Below the pieces are notes generated by a model that saw only the letters and a program-made list of their open reading frames with translations, made no database searches and was not told the origin of the DNA. Shown piece after piece: positions 34,887 to 44,133 of a stretch of DNA of 64,000 nt. Position numbers and translations under genes: made by a program. The stretch's first letter is position 1, and every line of letters begins with the position of its first letter. Source of the DNA: Pacificimonas pallii (GTDB lineage: Bacteria > Pseudomonadota > Alphaproteobacteria > Sphingomonadales > Sphingomonadaceae); contig NZ_JAGSPA010000004.1 of the NCBI RefSeq assembly GCF_019204005.1, positions 124,001 through 188,000 on the forward strand, given 5' to 3'.

Positions 34887-36542
34887 CTAAAGCTTGAGAT
34901 TCTTCGCCATGGTGCGGCTGAAGCTGCCAAGAACGCCGCGGCCGATCCTGGCGCCGGTCCTGCCGCCAAGCGCGCGGCCGATCTCGGCACCGAGTTCGCT
35001 GCCGACTGTGCCCACGGCGGCGCGTGTGCCCGACTGACGACGGGACGTGTCCTGACCAGCCATGCGTGCACCGAAATCGCTGGCCTGCTTCGCCACCAGA
35101 TTGCCGGTGACTTTCGCGATGATGCCGCCAATGATACCGCCGCCGAAAAGGCCGCCAAGGCCGCCTGATTTGGCCTTGCGCCCTGGCTTGCGGCTGGCCG
35201 CGGCTTCGGCTTCCGCCTTTTCCAGCGCGTCCGCTTCGGCGGCATCGGCAGCGCGCGCGGCGAGGAGTTCATAGGCACTCTCGCGGTCGACCGTGTCCCT
35301 GTACTTCGCGCCGACAGTGCTCGATGCGATGACGGCGGTGCGCTCGGCATCGGTCAGCGGGCCAAGGCGGCTTGACGGCGGGCGGACCATGGTGCGCTCG
35401 ACGGGCGTGGGTGCGCCGTCTTCGGTAAGGACGGAGGTCAGCGCCCAGCCGGTACCAAGCTCCGTCACTTCCTTGCGCACGTCGATGCTCTCGTTTGGGC
35501 GGAATGTGTCGGCGACGGCGCGGATGGCCTTCTGCTCTTTGGGTGTGAAGGCGCGCAGCGCATGCTGGACGCGGTGAGCGAGCTGGCCCGACACCTCGTC
35601 GGGCACGTCGGCCGGGTTCTGTGTGATGAAAAAGACGCCGACACCCTTGGAGCGGATCAGCCGCACGACCTGCTCGATCTTGTCGATAAGCGCTTTGGGG
35701 GCCTCATCGAACAGCAAATGGGCTTCGTCGAAGAAGAAGACGAGCCTGGGCTTATCGGGATCGCCGACTTCGGGGAGCATCTCGAACAGTTCGCTGAGCA
35801 GCCACAGCAGGAATGTGCCATAAAGGCGCGGGCTGTTCATCAGCCTGTCGGCGGCGAGGATATTCACAATGCCGCGGCCATCATCCGCAGTACGCAGGAA
35901 ATCCGCAATATCGAGCGCGGGCTCGCCGAAGAAACTGTCGCCGCCCTGCTCCTCAAGCTGCAACAGGCGGCGCTGGATCGCGCCGATGGACGCCTTGGAC
36001 ACATTGCCATATCTGGTCTTCACCTCGCTGGCATTGTCGCCAAGCCACGTCAGCATCGACCGCAGATCCTTGAGGTCAAGGAGTAGCATTTTCTCTTCAT
36101 CGGCGATGCGGAAGGCGATGGTGAGCACCCCCTCCTGCGTGTCGTTCAGGTTCATTAGACGCGAAAGCAGCAGCGGTCCCATCTCGCTGATCGTGGCCCG
36201 TACCGGATGGCCCTGCTCGCCGAACAGGTCCCAGAACGTGACGGGCATCGGCTCATATGTGTAATTATCGAGGCCGATTTCACGGGCCCGCTCAATCAGC
36301 TTGTCGTGATGCTTGAACGATGTGGTTCCGGGCATCGCAAGGCCGGACAGGTCGCCCTTTACATCCGACAGGAAGGTGGGGACGCCCGCCCTGGCAAAAC
36401 CTTCGGTCAGGATCTGTAGTGTGACCGTCTTGCCGGTGCCGGTCGCGCCCGCGATCAGGCCATGACGGTTGACGCGGCCGAGCAGCATTTTCTGAAGGCT
36501 CTCATGGCCCTTGCCGATGATGATGCTGTCGCTGCCCGCCAT
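34887..36542 (-). CDS. HerA-like ATPase, DUF853 (YjgR) family
   Basis: A 551-residue P-loop ATPase: Walker A GATGTGKTVTLQ (about residue 33), Walker B LVFFFDEAHLLF and FFITQNPADVPDEVSGQL mark the HerA/FtsK-like DUF853 family. The C-terminus is an Ala/Glu coiled segment followed by a glycine-rich tail (SGGLGGLFGGGIIGGIIAKVTG). The exact role is unknown; HerA relatives process DNA ends. It stands alone, with a hairpin upstream separating it from degP. Confidence 0.92.
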   Translation of the reverse strand: MAGSDSIIIGKGHESLQKMLLGRVNRHGLIAGATGTGKTVTLQILTEGFARAGVPTFLSDVKGDLSGLAMPGTTSFKHHDKLIERAREIGLDNYTYEPMPVTFWDLFGEQGHPVRATISEMGPLLLSRLMNLNDTQEGVLTIAFRIADEEKMLLLDLKDLRSMLTWLGDNASEVKTRYGNVSKASIGAIQRRLLQLEEQGGDSFFGEPALDIADFLRTADDGRGIVNILAADRLMNSPRLYGTFLLWLLSELFEMLPEVGDPDKPRLVFFFDEAHLLFDEAPKALIDKIEQVVRLIRSKGVGVFFITQNPADVPDEVSGQLAHRVQHALRAFTPKEQKAIRAVADTFRPNESIDVRKEVTELGTGWALTSVLTEDGAPTPVERTMVRPPSSRLGPLTDAERTAVIASSTVGAKYRDTVDRESAYELLAARAADAAEADALEKAEAEAAASRKPGRKAKSGGLGGLFGGGIIGGIIAKVTGNLVAKQASDFGARMAGQDTSRRQSGTRAAVGTVGSELGAEIGRALGGRTGARIGRGVLGSFSRTMAKNLKL

Positions 36543-36566
36543 GATGACACTATCCCTGAACCTGTA

Positions 36567-36597
36567 ACAGGCGCCGGTTGTAGGAACCGGCGCCTGT
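36567..36597. terminator. Perfect 13-bp hairpin between degP and the HerA-like gene
   Basis: ACAGGCGCCGGTT and AACCGGCGCCTGT pair perfectly around GTAGG. It lies 47 bp after the degP stop and 25 bp before the next gene on the same strand. There is no T-run, so it may be a rho-dependent pause, an mRNA end stabiliser or a regulator site. Confidence 0.45.
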
Positions 36598-36643
36598 CAA
36601 CGCAATGTCAGGATTACGCCATTTGACAAGGGTAGTGCGCGGC

Positions 36644-38224
36644 CTATTCCTTGTCCTGCGCCATCATCTCGACGCCGATGAAGATGGGCGCATTGTCACC
36701 CCGTCGCTTGACGAGGATGGCGACGGTGTTTCTGCCGCTTTCACGCGCGGAGGCCACGGCCGCGGCCGCTTCTGCCGGTGTTCGTGTCGTCTGGTCGTTT
36801 ATGGAGATGATGATGGAGCCCCGGCCAATGCCCTTGCGCGCAGCATCGCTGCGGCGGTCGACACCTGCGACGACGACGCCTTCAATATCGTCGGAAAGGC
36901 GCAGTTGCTGGCGAATCTCCGGTGTCAGGTCGGCGAGCGAAATGCCGAGTGATTTGCGCGCGCTTTCCGCGCCGGGCGCGGAATCGTCGGCCTCCACATC
37001 AGGATCGCCATTGGCGTTCGCGCCAATCTGGTTCTCGGACGGGCGCTCCGCCAGCGTGGCGGTCAGCTTCTTTCGCTTGCCGCTGCGGATCAGCTCGATC
37101 GGAACCCGGCTGCCAATTGCGCTGTTCGAGACGAGGAAGCTCAGATTATTGCGTGCCGTCACGTCCTGGCCGTTGACCTTTACAATGACATCGCCCTGCT
37201 TGATGCCCGCCTTGTCGGCAGGGCCGCCCGGCTCCACACCAGCGACGATTTCGCCGGCATCGCTTTCAAGGCCCAGGCCCGATGCAAGGTCGTCGTCGAG
37301 ACGCTGGATCGAGACGCCCAGATAGCCGCGGCGAACGCGGCCCATTTTGCGGAGCTGGTCGATGACCGGCTGCGCCTGGCTTGCCGGAATGGCAAAACCA
37401 ATCCCCACATTGCCGCCCGTGGGCGAGAAGATCGCGGTGTTGATACCGATGACATTACCGGCAAGGTCGAACATCGGACCGCCTGAATTGCCCTGATTGA
37501 TGCTGGCATCGGTCTGGATGAAGCGGTCAAACTGGCCTGCGCGAATATCGCGGTGCAGGGCGGAAACGATTCCGGCGGTCACAGTGCCGCCAAGGCCGAA
37601 GGGATTGCCGATGGCGACAACCCAGTCGCCGACACGAACGCTGTCGGAGCGTCCGAAGCGAACGTAGGGCAGGTCCTTGCCGTCGACCTTGAGTAGTGCC
37701 AGGTCCGTCAGCGGATCGCGGCCAACGACCCTTGCCTCATATTCGCGGTCCTCACCCAGGGTGACGGTAATGCTCTCAACGGCATCATTGCCAGAGCGCG
37801 CGGTGACGACGTGATTGTTGGTGACGACATAGCCGTCCGGCGAAATGATAAAGCCGGAACCGAGCGAGGATGCCTCGCGCGTTTCGGGTTCCGCATCCTC
37901 TTCACGATCCTGAAACCGGCGGAACATCTCGTCGAGCGGCGAACCCGGACCGATGCGCGGGAACGGCATCCGCCGGACCTCGACCTGCTGTGTCGTCGAG
38001 ATGTTGACGACCGCCGGTTGCAACCGGGCGGCGAGGTCGGCGAAACTCATCGGCGCACCGGCCGGCGGCATGACCTGTTCTACAGCCGATACGGCATTTT
38101 GCGGCTCGGCCTCGGCCTGCGCATTGCTGGACGCCTGCAGGGCAAGCGTCGCCGCGCTGCCGAAAAGCAGCCCGGCGGCGACATAGGAGGTGATGGTGGT
38201 AGCTGCGGTGCGAATTGTGGGCAT
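36644..38224 (-). CDS. degP: Periplasmic serine protease of the Do/DegP family
   Basis: A 526-residue HtrA protease: signal peptide/anchor (VAAGLLFGSAATLALQA), protease domain with His in VVTNNHVV, Asp in DPLTDLALLKV and Ser in INQGNSGGPMFD, then two PDZ domains (GYLGVSIQRLDDDL and SLGISLADLTPE). It degrades misfolded envelope proteins. The start at 38224 has AGGAA upstream. It is the last gene of an hflK-hflC-DUF2065-degP run, an arrangement common in sphingomonads that links membrane-protein and periplasm quality control. Confidence 0.96.
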   Translation of the reverse strand: MPTIRTAATTITSYVAAGLLFGSAATLALQASSNAQAEAEPQNAVSAVEQVMPPAGAPMSFADLAARLQPAVVNISTTQQVEVRRMPFPRIGPGSPLDEMFRRFQDREEDAEPETREASSLGSGFIISPDGYVVTNNHVVTARSGNDAVESITVTLGEDREYEARVVGRDPLTDLALLKVDGKDLPYVRFGRSDSVRVGDWVVAIGNPFGLGGTVTAGIVSALHRDIRAGQFDRFIQTDASINQGNSGGPMFDLAGNVIGINTAIFSPTGGNVGIGFAIPASQAQPVIDQLRKMGRVRRGYLGVSIQRLDDDLASGLGLESDAGEIVAGVEPGGPADKAGIKQGDVIVKVNGQDVTARNNLSFLVSNSAIGSRVPIELIRSGKRKKLTATLAERPSENQIGANANGDPDVEADDSAPGAESARKSLGISLADLTPEIRQQLRLSDDIEGVVVAGVDRRSDAARKGIGRGSIIISINDQTTRTPAEAAAAVASARESGRNTVAILVKRRGDNAPIFIGVEMMAQDKE

Positions 38225-38288
38225 CGTTTGCTTCGTTCCTGACGTTTGACAGTCTATCGTTCGAATCTGCGCGCCATTCTGCCGCGCA

Positions 38289-38477
38289 TCAAGAGAAATT
38301 GAGCGTTGCGAGCACGATCGCCGCGCCAATGGCAAAGCTGACCGCACCCATTATCCTCACACGATCAACGCCTTCGGCGAAAATCATGTCCAGCGTTCGT
38401 TTCATCGCCTCGGGGAACAGCGCATAAGCTGCACCCTCCAACGCGATGGCAAGCCCGATGGCGAGGACAAGCGTCAC
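38289..38477 (-). CDS. DUF2065 small membrane protein
   Basis: A 62-residue protein with two membrane helices and the DUF2065 pattern LAIGLAIALEGAAYALFPEAMKRTLDMI ... RIMGAVSFAIGAAIVL. The function is unknown, but the gene is conserved between hflC and degP. It begins 13 bp after hflC. Confidence 0.88.
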   Translation of the reverse strand: MTLVLAIGLAIALEGAAYALFPEAMKRTLDMIFAEGVDRVRIMGAVSFAIGAAIVLATLNFS

Positions 38478-38490
38478 AGCCTCTTACGCC

Positions 38491-39333
38491 CTAGCGCCGG
38501 ACGTTCCCCTGAAACTGCTCGAGGAATTCATTATCGGATGACAGGACCATGCTGGCATTGCCGTCCTTGAACGCTTCGTCATAGGCCTGCATGGCCCGGT
38601 AGAATTCATAGAATCCTTCATCCCGGCCAAAACTCTCGGCATAGATACGCGCGGCTTCCGCATCGGCCTCAGCGCGCACGACGCGCGCTTCGCGGTCGCC
38701 TTCTGCGCGAATGCGCCGCGCCTCCTGCTCACGCGCGGTGCGCATGCGGGTGAACGCCGATTCAAGCGGCTGACCCGTCGGCAGGTCGGCACGCTTGATC
38801 CGCACATCGACGATCTCCGCGCCGTAATTTGCGGCGGAACTGCTGATCGCGGACTGAATCTGCTGCATCAGGTCGGCACGTTCCGGGCTGAGCAGGGCAG
38901 CGAAGGTCTGGCGGCCAAGCTCGTTCCTGAGCCGCGACGTCAGGATTTGCCCAAGCTCATCCGCAGCGCGCGCTTCTGTTCCGACCGCCTGATACATGCG
39001 CAGCGGATCGGTGATGCGAAACCGGGCGAATGCGTCGACAACGACACGCAGCTGGTCCGTGCTCAGCACGGTTTGCGGCTGCATGTTCAGATCCTGCACC
39101 CGCTTGTCGATGTAGACGACATCCTCAAGAAACGGGATCTTCATATTGATGCCCGCACCTGTGCGGCCATAGACTTCTGACTCGTCATAGGCGTTGATGA
39201 TGCGCACCGGCTCACCAAGGCGTGTCACGATTGCCTGTTGGGATTCCGTGACGGTGAAGAAGCTGGTCGCCACGAGAACCAGCAACAGAAACAGCGCGGC
39301 GAGCAGGATGATCGGGTTTTTCAGGCTCATCAT
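38491..39333 (-). CDS. hflC: HflC, FtsH-modulating SPFH protein
   Basis: A 280-residue protein with one N-terminal helix (IILLAALFLLLVLVATSFFTV), an SPFH domain (QQAIVTRLGEPVRI, DAFARFRITDPLRMYQ) and a charged coiled coil (TREQEARRIRAEGDREARVVRAEADAEA). With HflK it forms a periplasmic cage around the FtsH protease. The ATG overlaps the hflK stop by four bases. Confidence 0.96.
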   Translation of the reverse strand: MMSLKNPIILLAALFLLLVLVATSFFTVTESQQAIVTRLGEPVRIINAYDESEVYGRTGAGINMKIPFLEDVVYIDKRVQDLNMQPQTVLSTDQLRVVVDAFARFRITDPLRMYQAVGTEARAADELGQILTSRLRNELGRQTFAALLSPERADLMQQIQSAISSSAANYGAEIVDVRIKRADLPTGQPLESAFTRMRTAREQEARRIRAEGDREARVVRAEADAEAARIYAESFGRDEGFYEFYRAMQAYDEAFKDGNASMVLSSDNEFLEQFQGNVRR

Positions 39334-40403
39334 TCACCTCCATTCGGCGCGGCGCTACGGGCGCGCCTCTGCAATTCGGGTAGGGGGAGATAGGGCACGA
39401 CGTTTCCGCCGGACTCCAAAATGGTCTTGTCCACCTTCCCAAGCACACGTTCCATGGTTTCGTAATACATGCGCTTGCGGGTCACGTCCGGTGCGAGGCG
39501 ATATTGTTCATAGACAGCGTCAAACGCCGCGGACTGACCCTGCGCCTGAGCGATAAGCTGCTGATTATAGGCGCGCGCCTGGTTGATCAGGCTTTCCGCG
39601 TCCTGCTGCGCGGCACTCACGTCCTTGAACGCATCGTCGACGGCCGCGGGAGGGTCGGCCTGACGGATATCGACACCGACCACATCGACGCCGGCACGAT
39701 ATTCATCGAGAAGCGCCTGTGTGCGCGAACGGACTTCCGCCGCGACCTGCTCACGCTGCGGGCCTATGGCGGCATCCAGCTCCACCGACGCCACGACAGA
39801 ACGCATCGCGCTCTCGGCCGTTTCGCGGATCGTCCCTTCGGGATTGGCAATCTGGAACAGGAACAGTTCAGGGTCCTTGATCTTCCACCGCACCTGATAG
39901 GCGATATCGATGATATTCTGATCGCTGGTCAGCATCAGGTTCTGATCGTTGGCATTGTCCGATCCGATCGCGATGGTCGAGACCTGCTCCACCTTCGGCT
40001 TGGTGACCGTCACCACCGGCGAGGGCCATTTTATATGCGTACCGGGCCCATTGGTCTTGAGATAGCGGCCGAACATCTGTTCGACGCCGCGCTCATCCGG
40101 CTCGACGCGGTAGATGCTGGTCGCGCCCACCCAGATGAGGATCAGCGCTGCAACGATCCAGTTCCACGGGAGGGCACGGGCCGACCCGCCGCCGCCTTTT
40201 CCGCCGCCGCCGCCGGGCAGGCCGGATCGCAGCCGTTCCTGGCTGCGCTTGATAAAGTCGTCAAAGTCGGGATTGCCGCCGCGACCGCCGCCGCCCTTGT
40301 TCTGGTCATCGCCGCCTGATGGCCTCTGGCCCCAGGGATTGCGCGGACCTTTCCCGCCGCCATTGCCCCAGGGGCCGCCGCCTTCGTTCTTATCCCATGG
40401 CAT
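39330..40403 (-). CDS. hflK: HflK, FtsH-modulating SPFH protein
   Basis: A 357-residue protein with the Gly/Asn-rich cytoplasmic N-terminus typical of HflK (MPWDKNEGGGPWGNGGG...), one helix (WNWIVAALILIWVGATSIYRV), an SPFH domain (DERGVEQMFGRYLKTNGPGTHIKWP, VRWKIKDPELFLFQI) and a C-terminal coiled coil. I choose ATG 40403, where family similarity starts; ATGs further up remain possible. It is first in the hflKC-DUF2065-degP operon. Confidence 0.96.
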   Translation of the reverse strand: MPWDKNEGGGPWGNGGGKGPRNPWGQRPSGGDDQNKGGGGRGGNPDFDDFIKRSQERLRSGLPGGGGGKGGGGSARALPWNWIVAALILIWVGATSIYRVEPDERGVEQMFGRYLKTNGPGTHIKWPSPVVTVTKPKVEQVSTIAIGSDNANDQNLMLTSDQNIIDIAYQVRWKIKDPELFLFQIANPEGTIRETAESAMRSVVASVELDAAIGPQREQVAAEVRSRTQALLDEYRAGVDVVGVDIRQADPPAAVDDAFKDVSAAQQDAESLINQARAYNQQLIAQAQGQSAAFDAVYEQYRLAPDVTRKRMYYETMERVLGKVDKTILESGGNVVPYLPLPELQRRARSAAPNGGE

Positions 40404-40505
40404 ATATACTAACCCGCCCTTACGCATGAATATGTCACGCCTATATATGAAGGCCACGCGCGCATTCCTATAGGTGCGCTATTTTTGCCGGACGGGACGT
40501 GAAAG

Positions 40506-41531
40506 ATGACCGAAACAGAACTGCGCGCGGCCTTGTCCAAAGTGCGCGATCCGGCGGCTGGCGCGGACGTGATCGCCAGCGGACGGGTGTCGGGCGTCAT
40601 GATCAGGGGCGGGCAGGCGGGCTATGTGCTGGACACTGGCGGATTGTCACAGGGCGATGTCGCCGCGCTGAAATCCGCGCTGGATCAGGCCGCGCCGGGT
40701 GCGCGGGTCATTACGACGTCCGAGATGAAGGCGGCCCCGAAGAAAGCTGCCGCGCCGCATGACGTACCCGCTGCGAAGCTGGAAAATGTTGGCCGGATCA
40801 TCGCCGTCGCATCCGGAAAAGGTGGTGTCGGCAAGTCGACCATATCCGCCAACCTGGCCGTGGCGCTGGCGCAGGCGGGTGAGCGTGTCGGGCTGCTGGA
40901 CGCGGATATTTACGGGCCGAGTGTGCCCATGCTGCTGGGGCTGGAGGGGCGCGCCGAGGGTGTGCAGGGCAGGATCCAGCCGATGCACGCGCATGGCATC
41001 AAGGCGCTGAGCATCGCCGCCCTCACGAAACCCGGCCAGGCGGTGATCTGGCGCGGGCCGATGGCGGCGGCGGCCATGATACAGATGCTGACCGATGCCG
41101 ACTGGGGCGAGCTTGACACGCTGATCATCGACATGCCGCCGGGCACGGGCGACATTCAGCTAAGCCTGGCGCAGAAGATCGCCGGGGCTGAGGCGGTCAT
41201 CGTTTCGACGCCTCAGGATCTGGCGCTGATTGACGCGGAAAAGGCCATCGCGATGTTCGGCAAGGTCGGCATTCCGGTTCTGGGCATTGTCGAGAACATG
41301 TCGACATTCGTCTGTCCCGCCTGCGGCGCGGCGACCGATATATTCGGACATGGCGGCGCGGAGGAAACTTCGAAGGCGCGCGGCGTTCCGTTTCTGGGCG
41401 CAGTCCCGCTGACGATGGCGCTGAGGAAGAGTGCGGATGCAGGTTTACCAGCCGTTCTTGGTGATGGCGAAGCGGCCGATGCGCTGCGCCAGGTCGCCGG
41501 ACGGCTGCTTATGAAACAGGAGACGAGATGA
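40506..41531 (+). CDS. mrp: Mrp/ApbC iron-sulfur cluster carrier ATPase
   Basis: A 341-residue protein: a degenerate N-terminal MIP18-like domain, a deviant Walker A (VASGKGGVGKSTISANLA), the LLDADIYGPSVPMLLG and IIDMPPGTGDIQLSLAQ motifs, and the cluster-bridging CPAC in VENMSTFVCPACG. It carries 4Fe-4S clusters to target enzymes. A CoA-binding protein gene overlaps its stop by four bases. Confidence 0.96.
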   Translation: MTETELRAALSKVRDPAAGADVIASGRVSGVMIRGGQAGYVLDTGGLSQGDVAALKSALDQAAPGARVITTSEMKAAPKKAAAPHDVPAAKLENVGRIIAVASGKGGVGKSTISANLAVALAQAGERVGLLDADIYGPSVPMLLGLEGRAEGVQGRIQPMHAHGIKALSIAALTKPGQAVIWRGPMAAAAMIQMLTDADWGELDTLIIDMPPGTGDIQLSLAQKIAGAEAVIVSTPQDLALIDAEKAIAMFGKVGIPVLGIVENMSTFVCPACGAATDIFGHGGAEETSKARGVPFLGAVPLTMALRKSADAGLPAVLGDGEAADALRQVAGRLLMKQETR

Positions 41532-41956
41532 TGCCGCTGACCAGGGATTCCGACATAAAGGCACTGTTGGAGAGTGTGCGAACGATTGCGCTGGTGGGCC
41601 TGTCAAATAAAGCGAGCCGCGATTCGAACCGGGTGATGAAATTTCTGCAAGGTCAGGGATATCGCGTGATCCCGGTAAATCCCGTGATTGCGGGTGAAGA
41701 GGTGCACGGCGAGACCGTGGTCGCGTCGCTTGCCGATGTCGCGCTGCCTATCGACATGGTGGATGTGTTCCGCAATTCCGACGCCGCAGCCGCCGTGATT
41801 GACGACGCGATTGCCGTCGAGGCCGGGGCGGTCTGGATGCAGCTGGGCGTTGTGAACGATGAGGCCGCCGCAAAGGCCGAAGCGGCGGGCATGGCGGTCG
41901 TCATGGACCGGTGTCCGAAGATTGAAATTCCACGCCTCGGCGTTCAGCCGCGCTGA
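41528..41956 (+). CDS. CoA-binding domain protein (YccU family)
   Basis: A 142-residue Rossmann protein with IALVGLSNKASRDSNRVMKFLQGQGYRVIPVNP, VDVFRNSDAAAAVIDDAI and VWMQLGVVNDEAAAKAEAAGMAVVMDRCPKIE, the standard YccU/CoA-binding pattern. It probably binds a CoA thioester or nucleotide; the role is unknown. It is coupled to mrp through an ATGA overlap. Confidence 0.92.
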   Translation: MMPLTRDSDIKALLESVRTIALVGLSNKASRDSNRVMKFLQGQGYRVIPVNPVIAGEEVHGETVVASLADVALPIDMVDVFRNSDAAAAVIDDAIAVEAGAVWMQLGVVNDEAAAKAEAAGMAVVMDRCPKIEIPRLGVQPR

Positions 41957-42040
41957 CGCTATCGGTTCAAACAGGCAGAGTGCCGCCCCCAAAGCGGGTT
42001 AGGCGCCGCCTCGACATCTTTTCTTTTTCAGGATCACGTC

Positions 42041-43159
42041 ATGACTTCAGCGGACGCGCTTTTCACCCCGTTCACCTGCCGCGGAATGACCATTCCGAAC
42101 CGGATTGTCATGGCGCCCATGACGCGCAGCCAGTCGCCGGGCGGTGTGCCGACAGAGGATGTCAAAAACTATTACGGCCGGCGCGCCGCCGCCGATGTCG
42201 GCCTGATCGTCACCGAAGGCACCACCGTGGACAGGGGCGGGGCCTCGAACGATCCGCGCGTTCCGAATTTCCATGCGCCCGAAGCGCTCGACGCGTGGGG
42301 CGATGTCGTCGAAGCGGTGCACAAGACCGAGGGCGCGGCGATTGCGCCGCAGCTGTGGCACGTCGGCATGGTTCGCAAACCTGGCACGGGACCTGTTCCC
42401 GAGGCTGTCAGCGACAGCCCCTCTGGCGTGACCCACCAGGGCAAGGAAGTTCAGCCCGTTCCCACCGATTCCGAAGTCGCGGATATGATCGCGGCCTTTG
42501 CGAAGGCCGCCGGGGACGCGTCGCGGCTGGGCTTCGACGCGGTCGAGCTGCACGGTGCGCATGGCTATCTGATCGATCAGTTCTTCTGGTCGATGATGAA
42601 CAGGCGCGATGGAAAATATGGCGGCGAAACGCTGACCGAGCGGGCCGCCTTCGCCGCCGAGATCATTCGTGGATCGCGCGCCGCGATGAATGACGATATG
42701 CCGCTGATCCTGCGCTTCTCCCAGTGGAAACAGCAGGAATATACCGCGCGGCTGGCGGAAACGCCGCAGGAACTGGAAGCGTTCGTCACGCTGCTTGCCG
42801 ATGCAGGCGTCGATATCTTCCACTGCTCGCAGCGGCGATGGTGGGAGCCGGAGTTTCCCGAGATCGATGGAGATGAGGGACTGAACCTTGCCGGCTGGAC
42901 CAAGAAGCTGAGCGGGAAGCCGACGATCACCGTGGGATCGGTCGGACTTTCCTCGGACTTCATCGGCAGTTTCGGCGGTGAAGGATCGAAGACGCGCCCC
43001 ATTGCGGACATCGTCGAGCGGGTCGAGAAAGGCGAGTTCGATCTGGTCGCCGTGGGCCGCGCCCTGCTGCAGGATGCCGATTGGGCCGCGAAGGTAAAGG
43101 ACGGGCGGCATGATGAACTGCGGCCGTTCGATGCGGCGTCGCTGGCGACGCTGAGCTAG
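42041..43159 (+). CDS. Old Yellow Enzyme family NADH:flavin oxidoreductase
   Basis: A 372-residue FMN barrel enzyme: NRIVMAPMTRSQSPGGVPTEDVKNYYGRRA, LIVTEGTT, APQLWHVG, FDAVELHGAHGYLIDQFFWSMMNRRDGKYGG and a C-terminal FMN phosphate loop (VAVGRALLQDADW). These reduce activated double bonds of enals, enones or nitro compounds with NAD(P)H. An AGGAT site precedes the ATG. It seems to be a single-gene unit. Confidence 0.93.
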   Translation: MTSADALFTPFTCRGMTIPNRIVMAPMTRSQSPGGVPTEDVKNYYGRRAAADVGLIVTEGTTVDRGGASNDPRVPNFHAPEALDAWGDVVEAVHKTEGAAIAPQLWHVGMVRKPGTGPVPEAVSDSPSGVTHQGKEVQPVPTDSEVADMIAAFAKAAGDASRLGFDAVELHGAHGYLIDQFFWSMMNRRDGKYGGETLTERAAFAAEIIRGSRAAMNDDMPLILRFSQWKQQEYTARLAETPQELEAFVTLLADAGVDIFHCSQRRWWEPEFPEIDGDEGLNLAGWTKKLSGKPTITVGSVGLSSDFIGSFGGEGSKTRPIADIVERVEKGEFDLVAVGRALLQDADWAAKVKDGRHDELRPFDAASLATLS

Positions 43160-43317
43160 CGCGCGGACTGTCACGCGGTCCCGGCTGGTTGCGTTTTTAT
43201 GTTGCGGACTGTTCGATACTGACAGGCGTCGTCCTTCCTTCGCGCGCCGTTTCCTCATTCGCCGGGGCGGCGGACCTTGCGCGAGGCAGCGCCAATCACC
43301 CCCGACCATCCGCTGCG

Positions 43318-44133
43318 CTAATTCCTCTTCGCCGCCCGGTCCGCGCGCCAGCGGTCGATCATCGCGGTCATTTCCGCGCGGACTTCTTCATGCAGGGATT
43401 GGGTGGCGCTGGCGACCAGGTTTAAATTGCGGGCAACGGGTTTGTTAAAGCTTGGCGCCGCGCCCTTGCTGTCCGTGACGATGCCGCCTGCCTCCATCAC
43501 GATGAGGGCGGCGGCGGCGATGTCGAGTTCGCGGCTGGGGCGGCCGTCGAACATGGCGTCGGCTTCTCCCTCGGCGACACGGGCCATGCGCAGGGCGATG
43601 GAATTTGGCTTGGCGACGGGCGCGCACGGCGGCCCCTGCCAATATTTCGAGCGGAACGTGTCGGCGTCGAGGGGCAAGCGCGCGCCGGAAAGTTCAGCCT
43701 TGCCGCTGACGCTTATCCTTTCGCCATTGCGATAGGCGCCCTTTCCAAGGCGTGCGGTGTAGAGGAGGTTGGGAACCGGCGCGTAGAGCAGGCCCACGGT
43801 GGGGATGCCGCCATCGATGACGGCGATGGAAATGCACCAGCCGCTGCGCCCCCGGACGTAGTCGCGCGTGCCGTCGATCGGATCGACCAGAAACGCACGG
43901 TCGCGGTTCAGGCGGGTAAGGTCGTCCGCGCGTTCCTCCGACAGCCAGCCATAGTCCGGGCGCCTTGAGAGCAGCCGCCTTGAGAGCAGCCCGTCGATCG
44001 CGACGTCGGCTTCGGTCACCGGATTGCCAGGCGATTTTTCCCATTTTTCAACGCCGCCCTTCGCAAGGTCGAGGGCGAGCGCGCCCGCCTCGCGCGCAGC
44101 CGCGGTCATGAGAGCCAGGTCGTCGGCGCTCAT
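43318..44133 (-). CDS. cysQ: 3'(2'),5'-bisphosphate nucleotidase, inositol monophosphatase family
   Basis: A 271-residue enzyme with metal-binding motifs GNPVTEADVAIDGLL, WLSEE and FLVDPIDGTRDYVRG, and the late RELDIAAAALIVMEAGG. The CysQ type dephosphorylates 3'-phosphoadenosine phosphates from sulfate assimilation. A perfect tandem 15-base repeat (CGCCTTGAGAGCAGC twice, 43961-43990) encodes LLSRRLLSRR; alignment by eye does not suggest extra length. It overlaps pmbA by four bases. Confidence 0.9.
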   Translation of the reverse strand: MSADDLALMTAAAREAGALALDLAKGGVEKWEKSPGNPVTEADVAIDGLLSRRLLSRRPDYGWLSEERADDLTRLNRDRAFLVDPIDGTRDYVRGRSGWCISIAVIDGGIPTVGLLYAPVPNLLYTARLGKGAYRNGERISVSGKAELSGARLPLDADTFRSKYWQGPPCAPVAKPNSIALRMARVAEGEADAMFDGRPSRELDIAAAALIVMEAGGIVTDSKGAAPSFNKPVARNLNLVASATQSLHEEVRAEMTAMIDRWRADRAAKRN

